A stretch of DNA of 11,453 bases from Kiritimatiellia bacterium (GTDB taxonomy: Bacteria; Verrucomicrobiota; Kiritimatiellia; RFP12; UBA1067): NCBI GenBank assembly GCA_017430155.1, contig JAFRNO010000030.1:1-11453 (forward strand). Direction: 5' to 3'. Position 1 is the stretch's first letter, and each line of letters starts with the position of its first letter. Below the pieces are notes generated by a model. The model saw nothing but the letters and a program-made list of their open reading frames with translations. It was not told the DNA's origin and made no database searches. The translations under genes and the position numbers were made by a program. Below are positions 1 to 5,839 of this stretch, piece after piece.

Positions 1-549
1 TCGCCGTTCGTGAAGACGATCAAGGAACGCATCGCCCGCCATGTCAACTCCACGTTGGGACGGAGCGGCCATGTCTTCGAGGGGCGTTTCTTCAGCGGTC
101 TCGTGGAGGAGGGCAAGGGCGCGTGCATGGCGTCCCTGTACGTGGACTACAACCCGGTGCGCGCGGGCATGGTCGCAGACGCCGCTGAATACCGCTGGTG
201 CAGCTTCGCCGCCGCCCATGGCGGCAGATATGCGGAATCGTCCCGCAACGGCTACGCCAGGACGTTCGGGAAGGAATGGCCCGAGGCGCGCGCCGCCATC
301 CGCCGCGCGTTCGCGGACGTCCCCGACGCGGAAGCCGAGGAACGCATGCGCAGCGGGGAGGAGCGTCTCCGGCCATCACAGCTTATCCACTTGCGGATAC
401 CCGAGCTGTCGCGCGGGACATACATCGCTGCGAACGTGGCGTTCGCCGCGAAGATGCGCGCATGCCTCGCCAAGGGATTCCCCTCCGCGTCCAGCGGGAC
501 GTTGCTGAAACTCGTCGCCATGGTGGACTGGAAGTCCGCTGCGGCGTAA
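1..549 (+). CDS. REP-associated tyrosine transposase (Y1/IS200-like), 3' part
   Basis: The reading frame is open to the left edge, so the gene begins outside the window; the GTG at position 10 is not its true start. What remains is the C-terminal part of a Y1 HUH-family transposase of the REP-associated (RAYT, TnpA_REP) type. Diagnostic stretches are GHVFEGRFFSGLVEE and YVDYNPVRAGMV. In this family the tyrosine just before the NPVRA motif (codon 139-141) is the nucleophile that cuts single-stranded DNA. The HUH metal-binding motif would lie in the missing N-terminal part. A tail of about 110 residues follows, as in longer RAYTs. Family members act on hairpin-forming REP sequences, usually as single-copy domesticated genes, and such hairpins lie directly downstream here (595-927). 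Whether the whole gene is intact cannot be judged. Confidence 0.88.
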   Translation, partial: SPFVKTIKERIARHVNSTLGRSGHVFEGRFFSGLVEEGKGACMASLYVDYNPVRAGMVADAAEYRWCSFAAAHGGRYAESSRNGYARTFGKEWPEARAAIRRAFADVPDAEAEERMRSGEERLRPSQLIHLRIPELSRGTYIAANVAFAAKMRACLAKGFPSASSGTLLKLVAMVDWKSAAA

Positions 550-594
550 GATCCAGGATGAGCAACTGCTCCCTGAGCTTTCATGGAGTTTGAT

Positions 595-931
595 GAGGAC
601 AGCCCTCTTGATTTCTAATAGGGACAGTCCCCATGATCTCCGTGTAAAGGAAGGTCCGCCCGAACTCCACAATTCCGACCAGTCGGACAGATTTTGCCAG
701 AGATTTCACGTTCCAAAATCTCTCACAAGAGGGGAAAGTACCCCACGCGCAAAACGCTCAATGGCATCGCTATGACTCGATGGCATCGCCATGAGTTTAA
801 TGGGGACAGTCCCCATGATTTATTTCCATGATTTCTGGGACAGTTCCCACCATTTATTTGCGGGGGCAGTCCCCGTCATTTTTAGGGGCAATCCCCGCCA
901 TTTCCCGTGACATCGGGGACAGTCCCCATCA
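595..931. repeat. REP-like hairpin array, about eight copies
   Basis: The 435-nt gap between the transposase and the next gene holds an irregular array of short imperfect palindromes. The core is GGGGACAGTCCCC (stem GGGGA/TCCCC, loop CAG), usually followed by a tail close to RTCATTT. Copies lie at 595-607, 621-632, 731-744 (divergent), 800-816 (7-bp arms), 836-849, 861-875, 885-896 and 915-927. Several copies differ in sequence but keep base pairing. Position next to a RAYT gene and between convergent genes fits REP/BIME elements, which RAYTs recognise and probably spread. The core lacks the GTAG box of enterobacterial REPs, so it would be a different class. The last hairpin plus its T-rich tail could also act as a weak transcription end for the transposase. 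Confidence 0.82.
761..794. repeat. Direct repeat pair inside the hairpin array
   Basis: ATGGCATCGCTATGA (761-775) and ATGGCATCGCCATGA (780-794) are two near-identical units with a 19-nt period. The second contains a perfect small palindrome (ATGGC-ATC-GCCAT, 780-792) and the first the same with one mismatch. They sit between two copies of the REP-like hairpin and may be a second repeat type of the same array. Confidence 0.55.
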
Positions 932-984
932 TTTTCCCCAACACGAATGATATCTGCCAGAACTTCACCAATCAAACGCTCGTA

Positions 985-1659
985 TCACACGTGCCTCGAA
1001 ATCTCCAGTAGCGGTACGCTTGGGACAATGGGCGTTACAGTACTATAACGCCAGTGCCCTTCCTCGTGTTGGATGGCAGAATAGATATCGTAAAGAAACC
1101 TTGTCCGATAAGTAAACCACGGACCATAGTTTCCGCCGACAATCTGCCAAGCCACAGCTTTCATTCGCTCACATTGGCTATCAACACGCCGAATCACGTC
1201 CGGTCCGACATCAAGGTGCGCGACAATGGCATCCAAGTGTCCGATTCGCGCCCGTAACTCAAATTCAACCGCCCAACCAATCTCCCTCAAAACACCCTTC
1301 CTCAGTTTTACAATGAATCGCGTATGCCTCTCCTTCGTCTTGTTTTGTGACAACAGTTCAGCCGCAAGTCTTCCGTCCGGCGATGCCGAGAACGCCAATA
1401 CGGGTCGCTTCTGGCCCCACACGATGTCCTCAATCACCCGGCAAGCCTTGAGAACTTCCAATTGAACCACCCCCTTCTCGCCTTTTCTCGCAGGATACGC
1501 CCCATGGGCAACATCAGGTAACGTTCCCCACGCATCCATCGCTGCGCGTCCAATCGTTCCATACACATCGCCCGCCAAAAGCCGCTGCCGAAACCTGAGC
1601 GCTCCAACAATGGCCTTCAAATGCCGCTGCTGCATACGAACCCGAAACTCATACTTCAT
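985..1659 (-). CDS. Uncharacterised protein, last gene of ORF6N operon
   Basis: A 224-aa protein that I do not recognise. The start is set at ATG 1659 because a strong Shine-Dalgarno (AAAGGAGGAAA, 1674-1664) sits 7 nt upstream; the frame stays open 20 codons further, but that extension overlaps the end of the previous gene and covers the ribosome site. The protein opens with MKYEFRVRMQQRHLKAI, is rich in Arg/Lys and hydrophobic residues, and has no signal peptide or clear membrane segment, so it is probably cytoplasmic. A Trp/Tyr-rich block lies near the C-terminus (GGNYGPWFTYRTRFLYDIY). No catalytic motif is evident. Its start is 1 nt after the stop of the zinc-ribbon-like gene, so the two are probably translated together. 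The gene ends just before the REP-like array. Confidence 0.8.
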   Translation of the reverse strand: MKYEFRVRMQQRHLKAIVGALRFRQRLLAGDVYGTIGRAAMDAWGTLPDVAHGAYPARKGEKGVVQLEVLKACRVIEDIVWGQKRPVLAFSASPDGRLAAELLSQNKTKERHTRFIVKLRKGVLREIGWAVEFELRARIGHLDAIVAHLDVGPDVIRRVDSQCERMKAVAWQIVGGNYGPWFTYRTRFLYDIYSAIQHEEGHWRYSTVTPIVPSVPLLEISRHV

Positions 1660-1660
1660 G

Positions 1661-2233
1661 TCATTTCCTCCTTTCACTCTTGGATTTAAATGGAGAAGGA
1701 ATCTCCTTGTCTCCTTCATAAAACTTGCCGTTCATTTCATACGTAACAGGCGGGGAACCCTCTTCATGCCGCATTGCGCAGTCTCGGCAAAGGTAACGGT
1801 ACCATCCCAACGTGCAACAGCGAGGAGACTCGCACGTGCCAATCGGGGTTCCGCACTCCTCGCAAACACCGTAGCACTCTTCTTCCGCCTTGCGCACATA
1901 TTCCGATGCGAGATCTTCGGCATAATGTGACAAGACCACCTGCTCATGAGTCGGTTCGCCGTTCCCATCGACAAGACATTCAAAGTAAAATCGGAGCGTT
2001 CCGAACTTCTCCTTGACCTGCGCTACGACAACTTTGACCTTCCAACGATCATACAGCTGGACGTTGAGGGCCTCCAACTTATACGACAGTTTCTCAAGCG
2101 GGTCATCCCATCCGGGGCCGCATGCCCAGGCTGCACTCTCCGCACCATCATACAGCACGCAGCACTCTTTCGCGATTCTCGTCTGCAGTTCATCTGAACG
2201 CGTCCGCAGCACTTCCAAATCATCTTCACTCAT
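1661..2233 (-). CDS. Uncharacterised protein with C-terminal CxxC pairs
   Basis: A 190-aa protein. The middle holds GWDDPLEKLSYKLEAL followed by VKVVVAQVKEKFGTLRFYFE (about residues 41-85). This 'QVKEKFG-LRFY' signature recurs, as I recall, in uncharacterised phage and mobile-element proteins. The C-terminal part has CxxC at 124/127, further Cys at 134, 139 and 140, and CxxC at 149/152, which suggests a zinc-binding knuckle. The end is basic (KSKSERRK). Two ATGs are possible; 2233 is preferred because AAGGAG (2245-2240) is 6 nt upstream of it, whereas ATG 2239 would touch the Shine-Dalgarno. It follows the small membrane-protein gene by 10 nt and precedes the next gene by 1 nt. Nucleic-acid or protein binding through the zinc site is an inference. 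Confidence 0.82.
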   Translation of the reverse strand: MSEDDLEVLRTRSDELQTRIAKECCVLYDGAESAAWACGPGWDDPLEKLSYKLEALNVQLYDRWKVKVVVAQVKEKFGTLRFYFECLVDGNGEPTHEQVVLSHYAEDLASEYVRKAEEECYGVCEECGTPIGTCESPRCCTLGWYRYLCRDCAMRHEEGSPPVTYEMNGKFYEGDKEIPSPFKSKSERRK

Positions 2234-2239
2234 TCTCAT

Positions 2240-2245
2240 CTCCTT
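2240..2245 (-). promoter_or_regulatory. Ribosome binding site deciding the start at 2233
   Basis: AAGGAG on the minus strand directly abuts ATG 2239 (no spacer) but is 6 nt from ATG 2233, so initiation at 2233 is favoured. It overlaps the stop codon of the upstream membrane-protein gene. Confidence 0.7.
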
Positions 2246-2432
2246 ACTGATTAACGGCCTCTCTTTTCTCCAATCGATCCATCACCTCCGCAATCCGCGC
2301 CACGTTAGAGGACAGATCGCGGACGGCACAAACGAGCAGGATCAACAGAATGCTTTCAAACACCCATCCAACAGGGATGACACATCCCGGACGCAACTGG
2401 TTGGTTCGGATTATCGGCTTTTTGTTCAGCAT
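2244..2432 (-). CDS. Small single-pass membrane protein
   Basis: A 62-aa protein with one strongly hydrophobic segment (about residues 18-37, PVGWVFESILLILLVCAV). A basic N-terminal stretch (KK, R, R) precedes it and a short charged C-terminal helix follows (SSNVARIAEVMDRLEKRE). The positive-inside rule predicts the N-terminus in the cytoplasm. The gene is credible despite its size: an AAAGGA site lies 6 nt before the ATG, it starts 1 nt after the stop of the 400-aa gene, and it ends 10 nt before the next start. No homologue is recognised. A membrane anchor or small effector for the neighbouring soluble proteins is possible, but nothing in the sequence proves a role; it lacks the two-helix layout common in holins. 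Confidence 0.75.
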   Translation of the reverse strand: MLNKKPIIRTNQLRPGCVIPVGWVFESILLILLVCAVRDLSSNVARIAEVMDRLEKREAVNQ

Positions 2433-2433
2433 A

Positions 2434-3636
2434 TCAGATCCTTTCCTTGATTATCGGATTATACTTATGCTCTCGCGGACGTAGCATCGGCAGAGGCTTC
2501 CACCTTACGAATTCCTTCAATGTCGCATAACGGCTCCCGATCTCGGAAAGCCAAATTGACTCAAACGCTCCGTTGTGACCGGCATAGCGGGTGTCGCCGC
2601 CACGCTCGACAATCGCTAGATCGTCCTCGGCCAAGAGGGCTTTTCGTATATTCTCGTAGTCGTAAAGATAGACATCTATTCCACGGTCATAGAATGCAAC
2701 CGCCATTCTTGCCAAATTGTAGGCCGTCCATGCAAACCACGCCGAGAGCGTAACCTTGTACTGCTCTTTTTCATGTCCTTGCGGCTTCTCAAGATGGACA
2801 CTCAGGTGAATCCGTCCGGGGCCAATCCAGAACTGATGCCCACCGTCATGCCAATCATACGGTTTTTCCTCCTTAATCCACTTGCGGAACTCCTCTGGCG
2901 AATCACGGGGAACGTCAAAGATGCTCCCCAACGAACGGTTGTATCCATTCATCTTGTAATAGTCCTCGCCTGTCATCGGACGATCCGTGAGCCGTTCCGC
3001 ATCTACAGTTGCCTCAAGTCCAATTCGAACCAGTTCAAGATAATCGCCGGCCGTCATGTTCTTGCGGAAAAACCGGCCTTCCCTCTCGCAGTTCGGTGAA
3101 TAATACTTACCCTCGACCAGCTCGCAGAATTTTCGCACCGTCGCTTCCCCGGCCAGCTTATCCTGTCGCGGAAAATTCGGCACGTAGCGATGGATAACGG
3201 CGCGCGGCACAAATCCGTTCCGTCTGTTGTTCGGCCACTCTTTTTCCACCTTCCGATAAGCGCGCAGCCAATCCTTTTCTACAAAGTTCAGCCAAGAGAG
3301 CATATCCTCCAGATGTTCAACTTGAGGCCAGGGATTATGATCATGCGCCCCATTGTCGTACTCTCGACAGAACTCGCCGGGCTTGATCTCCCACATCCAG
3401 AAATCCCGATACCGACTCTCGCCCCAGTTCACGACGAAGTACACGTCGTTGTAATAGGATATCTGAGTCTCGTACCACTTTCCCCGCCGGATCTGCCAAC
3501 AGAAGCGCCAGATTGGGTCGCAACGATCCCAGTCATTCTGGAAGGCTACAATGCGGACCACTATCCGCTTGAACAGTTTCTCAAGCTGCTTAAGCAAGGC
3601 CTCAGCTTCTTCTCCGAACCATATCATGACGTTCAC
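2434..3636 (-). CDS. Uncharacterised 400-aa protein, second gene of ORF6N operon
   Basis: A 400-aa protein that I do not recognise. It starts at GTG 3636, which overlaps the ORF6N stop codon by 4 nt (GTGA) and has a GGGAAAG site about 6 nt upstream; ATG 3627 (residue 4) is a weaker alternative with a spacer near 15 nt. It is soluble, unusually rich in Trp and Tyr, and shows no signal peptide or membrane segment. The N-terminal part has an amphipathic helix and a Trp-rich block (WYETQISYYNDVYFVVNWG). The middle contains AGDYLELVRIGLEA and MTGEDYYKMNGYNRSLG (about 200-240), followed by WHDGGHQFWIGPGRIHLSVH. The C-terminal part is LARMAVAFYDRGIDVYLYDY. No known catalytic signature can be assigned. 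As the largest and best-coupled product, it is the likely main actor of the operon. Confidence 0.82.
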   Translation of the reverse strand: MNVMIWFGEEAEALLKQLEKLFKRIVVRIVAFQNDWDRCDPIWRFCWQIRRGKWYETQISYYNDVYFVVNWGESRYRDFWMWEIKPGEFCREYDNGAHDHNPWPQVEHLEDMLSWLNFVEKDWLRAYRKVEKEWPNNRRNGFVPRAVIHRYVPNFPRQDKLAGEATVRKFCELVEGKYYSPNCEREGRFFRKNMTAGDYLELVRIGLEATVDAERLTDRPMTGEDYYKMNGYNRSLGSIFDVPRDSPEEFRKWIKEEKPYDWHDGGHQFWIGPGRIHLSVHLEKPQGHEKEQYKVTLSAWFAWTAYNLARMAVAFYDRGIDVYLYDYENIRKALLAEDDLAIVERGGDTRYAGHNGAFESIWLSEIGSRYATLKEFVRWKPLPMLRPREHKYNPIIKERI

Positions 3637-4223
3637 TTCTTTCCCTGCGTGACTTCGTGCGTGATCTTGAGCAGCGCGAGATTCAGCTCGATCGTAGTCT
3701 TCCGCGACACCGTGGAGAGATTGTCGCCGATGAGCCCCGCAAGCTTGTGACCGGCCCGCGTGAGCAGATTCGCCTGTTCCGGCGACCCCGCCTTCTCCGT
3801 TTGGATCGCCTCCATGTCGCGAACCATCGAACGCACCTGAGCGTATGTCTCAATGATCGCCTTTGTCGCACGAACCGCTCTGTCGCTGTTCAATATCGTC
3901 GCCAACATGTAAAGGCCACGTTCTGTAAACGCGTAAGGTGCTCGGCGCATCCCCATTTTCAGACTCGCGATCTCACGTTCTGACAAATTGGAGGTCACAA
4001 TTTGTGACTTCCAATTGTCCACCTCGTGCGCATCGAGCTGAAACAAATAACCTTCCTCGAACCGCTCGGCATTGCGCTTGACAGCTTGGTTGAGTGCTTT
4101 CGTTTCCACTCCATATAGCGCGGCGACATCGCGGTCGAGCAGCACCTGCTGATTGCGAATCGTGAGCATACGGGATTGTACGGCGGCGATGTCGATCGCC
4201 CCGAGTTCTGCTGGTTTCTTCAT
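3633..4223 (-). CDS. ORF6N domain-containing DNA-binding protein
   Basis: A 196-aa protein with an N-terminal ORF6N domain (about residues 15-105): IRNQQVLLDRDVAALYGVETKALNQAVKRN, then RFEEGYLFQL, SQIVTSN and the conserved APYAFTERGLYMLATIL block. ORF6N is related to the KilA-N/Bro-N families found in phage antirepressors, large DNA viruses and many bacterial mobile regions; it is thought to bind DNA. The C-terminal part (about 110-196) is helical and may oligomerise. A purine-rich site (AAGGAATAGGA) precedes ATG 4223. It is the first gene of a five-gene minus-strand operon and overlaps the next gene by 4 nt, so it is the obvious candidate regulator. Upstream lie a palindrome (4244-4253), a hairpin-rich leader and a probable promoter at 4580-4569. 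Confidence 0.93.
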   Translation of the reverse strand: MKKPAELGAIDIAAVQSRMLTIRNQQVLLDRDVAALYGVETKALNQAVKRNAERFEEGYLFQLDAHEVDNWKSQIVTSNLSEREIASLKMGMRRAPYAFTERGLYMLATILNSDRAVRATKAIIETYAQVRSMVRDMEAIQTEKAGSPEQANLLTRAGHKLAGLIGDNLSTVSRKTTIELNLALLKITHEVTQGKK

Positions 4224-4562
4224 GTCCTATTCCTTTCGTTGTCGTGTCGACACACTGCGCGGCCGAACGCCGGCCACAGGATACAATGCGCCAACGGTCG
4301 CATTTTCGGAATAGGCGATGCCTCGCCAAAAGCCGACGACGCTTAGGCCGCGCTTTTGCGCTCAAGCCCGCGGAGGAAGCCTCCTCCATCACGTTCCAAA
4401 TCGGCGGCCGCGGTTCCCGACATCAACGCCCCCTCCCGGACCGTCCGCCCACCCTTCAGGCTTTTCAATCCGTTCTCAGCAGGACTCCATCGGTTTCAAC
4501 CCAACGGCTCATCAACGGCTCCCGTTCGTACCCCCGTTGCCACGGAGTTCAATCCCGGGGAG
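4224..4562 (-). ncRNA. Candidate structured 5' leader of the ORF6N operon
   Basis: This 400-nt gap has no credible gene but is dense in short hairpins. Perfect or near-perfect stems lie at 4261-4275 (GGCCG/CGGCC), 4314-4327 (GGCGA/TCGCC), 4350-4361 (GCGC/GCGC), 4372-4387 (GGAGGA/TCCTCC) and 4532-4547 (CTCCGT/ACGGGG with one G-U pair). On the minus strand the 4532-4547 and 4314-4327 hairpins share a GGCA loop, and 4372-4387 has GGCT. The element lies between a probable minus-strand promoter (4580-4569) and the ORF6N start, so it would be transcribed as a leader of about 340 nt. It contains none of the conserved sequences I know from RNase P, SRP RNA, tmRNA or common riboswitches. A cis-regulatory RNA or processed small RNA is possible; chance folding of GC-rich DNA is the alternative. 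Confidence 0.35.
4244..4253. promoter_or_regulatory. Palindrome ahead of ORF6N, possible operator
   Basis: GTGTCGACAC is a perfect 10-bp palindrome ending 21 nt before the ORF6N start codon. Its position would suit autoregulation by the ORF6N protein or another repressor, or a small hairpin near the ribosome site. Only the symmetry and position support this. Confidence 0.3.
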
Positions 4563-4568
4563 CGCCAC

Positions 4569-4580
4569 TATGATACCACA
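4569..4580 (-). promoter_or_regulatory. Probable extended -10 promoter of the ORF6N operon
   Basis: Read on the minus strand the site is TGTGGTATCATA: an extended -10 (TG-N-TATCAT). The identical 12-mer stands ahead of the phosphorylase gene at 7520-7531. No good -35 is visible, as is common for extended -10 promoters. Transcription would start near 4562 and run through the hairpin-rich leader into the operon. Confidence 0.6.
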
Positions 4581-4624
4581 AACTTGCTCCCGCCGTCTAT
4601 CCGGAAAGAGGAAAACGTCTAGTT

Positions 4625-5152
4625 TTACGAGTCGTCTACCGGGCAGTCGCCGCAGAAGTCGCGGCGGCCGCAATCGCGGCAGAAGTCGCCGCGCCAGACG
4701 GAATCGAACTGCTCGACGAGCGGCGCGACAAGCGCGGGATCGTCAGTCAACACGCCGTTCTCGAAATTGCGCTTTCGCTCGCTTTTCGCGCCCATCCCCG
4801 CGCCCGTGAGATTCGCCGAGCCGAAATACGCCGTGCGCCCGTCCACGATGATGCATTTGAAATGGACGCGCGGACACAGCATCCGCTCCATACCCTCCCA
4901 GAGGCCGGGGTGGCGGTCAAAATCCTCCCGCCAGTTCGGCCCCGGCTCCTTCGCGTGAATGAGCCGCACCTCAACGCCACGCTTCAGCATCCCGTCAAGC
5001 ACCTCAAGGAACGGCACCATGTCGCGTCCGCCGGCATCAACGTACATATCCTTGATGTCGGCAGTGGCGATCCACAGCCGCTCCCGCGCCAGCGGCACGG
5101 TCTCGCGGATCACCCGCTCATAGATTTCACGATTGGAGAGGAAGGTGGTCAT
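4625..5152 (-). CDS. Phospholipase D-like protein with single HKD motif
   Basis: A 175-aa PLD-superfamily protein. The HKD motif is HFKCIIVD (His97, Lys99, Asp104), followed by the usual glycine/serine/asparagine part AYFGSANLTGAG (Ser112, Asn114) and a downstream acidic NFENGVLTDD. With one HKD it would act as a homodimer, as in Nuc-type nucleases; it could be a nuclease or another phosphodiesterase. There is no signal peptide, so cytoplasmic action is expected. The C-terminus carries a cysteine cluster CxxC-x5-CxxC (Cys158, 161, 167, 170) that may bind zinc. It overlaps the macro-domain gene by 4 nt (ATGA) and lacks its own clear ribosome site, so it is probably translated by coupling. A defence or nucleic-acid repair role is possible. 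Confidence 0.88.
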   Translation of the reverse strand: MTTFLSNREIYERVIRETVPLARERLWIATADIKDMYVDAGGRDMVPFLEVLDGMLKRGVEVRLIHAKEPGPNWREDFDRHPGLWEGMERMLCPRVHFKCIIVDGRTAYFGSANLTGAGMGAKSERKRNFENGVLTDDPALVAPLVEQFDSVWRGDFCRDCGRRDFCGDCPVDDS

Positions 5153-5730
5153 GCGATGAGTGAACGATAGACATTCGCATCACGTTCTGAAAAACAGCAA
5201 AAGATCACTTCCATTTCCGGCGGTCGAGATGAAGCGAGGCCATCCTCTTGCGGCGGTCGCGGGGCGACCGCCCTACCGATTTGTGGCTCGGAGTTGGACA
5301 AAAAAGCATGGACCTCGCGCACGGCGATCTGCGCGGCTTCTTCTTTGGGATAGCCGTAGATGCCCGTGGAGATGCAGGGGAAGGCAATGGACTGGCAACC
5401 GTTCTCCGCCGCGAGGGTGAGGGAGTTGCGGTAGCAGGCTGCGAGTTTTTCCGGCTCTCCGTGCTGGCCGTCGCGATAGACCGGACCGACCGTGTGGATC
5501 ACGAACTTCGCGGGCAGCTTGAATCCCGGCGTGATCCGCGCCTCGCCGGTTGGGCACCGCACGCCCGGACGCACCTCCGGCACCTTGAGGCACGCTTCGT
5601 AGAGCTCGTCGCCAGCCGCATAGTGGATCGCGCCGTCCACGCCACCGCCGCCCAGCATCACCTGGTTCGCCGCGTTGACGATGGCATCCACCGCCAGCGT
5701 CGTGATATCGCCTTGGATGATCTTGATCAT
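5149..5730 (-). CDS. Macro-domain ADP-ribose (O-acetyl-ADP-ribose) hydrolase
   Basis: A 193-aa MacroD-type macro-domain protein. It shows GDIT (7-10), VNAAN (18-22), the glycine-rich loop GGGGVDGAIH (27-36), CPTGEARIT (59-67), KFVIHTVGP and the second phosphate loop CISTGIYGYP (119-128). This subfamily removes ADP-ribose from acidic residues or deacetylates O-acetyl-ADP-ribose in the cytoplasm. The normal macro fold ends in a strand like MEVIFCCF; here 22 extra residues (151-172, rich in Pro, Arg and Ala) precede that strand. They are encoded by a palindromic repeat inserted in frame. The ribosome site is weak (AAAGAGA). A promoter and leader hairpin lie upstream, and the stop overlaps the start of the PLD-like gene by 4 nt. 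Confidence 0.92.
   Translation of the reverse strand: MIKIIQGDITTLAVDAIVNAANQVMLGGGGVDGAIHYAAGDELYEACLKVPEVRPGVRCPTGEARITPGFKLPAKFVIHTVGPVYRDGQHGEPEKLAACYRNSLTLAAENGCQSIAFPCISTGIYGYPKEEAAQIAVREVHAFLSNSEPQIGRAVAPRPPQEDGLASSRPPEMEVIFCCFSERDANVYRSLIA
5213..5282. mobile_element. Palindromic repeat element inserted in the macro gene
   Basis: A 66-nt unit is bounded by the 4-bp direct repeat ATTT at 5213-5216 and 5279-5282. Inside, GGCGGTCG occurs at 5219-5226 and 5252-5259, and its inverse CGACCGCC at 5265-5272; the last two form a perfect 8-bp hairpin with loop CGGGG (5252-5272). Removing one 66-nt unit restores the reading frame and joins EPQ directly to MEVIFCCF, as expected for an uninterrupted macro domain. 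This looks like a small REP/MITE-like element that entered a coding sequence without disrupting it, comparable in principle to Rickettsia palindromic elements. The hairpin differs from the GGGGACAGTCCCC repeats at 595-927. Confidence 0.7.
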
Positions 5731-5757
5731 GGTAGCATCTCTTTCTGATTTCCCGCC

Positions 5758-5775
5758 GGGAGCGCACAGGCTCCC
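5758..5775. other. Hairpin in the leader of the macro gene
   Basis: GGGAGC (5758-5763) and GCTCCC (5770-5775) form a perfect 6-bp stem with a 6-nt loop, between the proposed promoter and the macro-gene start. Read on the minus strand it has no T-run, so it is not a good terminator of the gene upstream. It could affect translation or RNA stability. Confidence 0.4.
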
Positions 5776-5791
5776 TTATTCTCGTTGCACG

Positions 5792-5821
5792 TAGTTTAGC
5801 AGAATTGGCCTCCATCGGCAA
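5792..5821 (-). promoter_or_regulatory. Probable promoter of the macro-PLD operon
   Basis: On the minus strand TTGCCG (5821-5816) is followed after 17 nt by TAAACT (5798-5793), with the extended -10 dinucleotide TG one base upstream (TGCTAAACT). It is very similar to the site ahead of the esterase gene (TGGTAAACT). Confidence 0.5.
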
Positions 5822-5839
5822 CATAGGTGCATCGGTTTC

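Noticed and set aside
590..775. 61-codon plus-strand frame in the hairpin array
   Set aside because: It runs through two hairpin copies, has no ribosome site and encodes no recognisable sequence.
4462..4556. Three motifs similar to the CRISPR repeat end ATTGAAAC (4462-4472, 4493-4503, 4546-4556) and a tRNA T-loop-like GTTCAATCC
   Set aside because: Spacing is irregular (31 and 53 nt), the rest of the units does not repeat, and no cas genes are near. No acceptor stem or anticodon arm can be drawn around the T-loop-like stretch.
4244..4622. Overlapping plus-strand frames of 88-163 codons in and beyond the gap before ORF6N
   Set aside because: Several frames compete over the same bases, products are Arg/Pro/Ser-rich, no ribosome site is evident and no domain is recognised.
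4612..4626. AAAAC/GTTTT hairpin at the end of the PLD-like gene as a terminator
   Set aside because: The stem has five weak pairs, overlaps the stop codon and lacks a proper GC stem with a T-run; it is not convincing as an intrinsic terminator.
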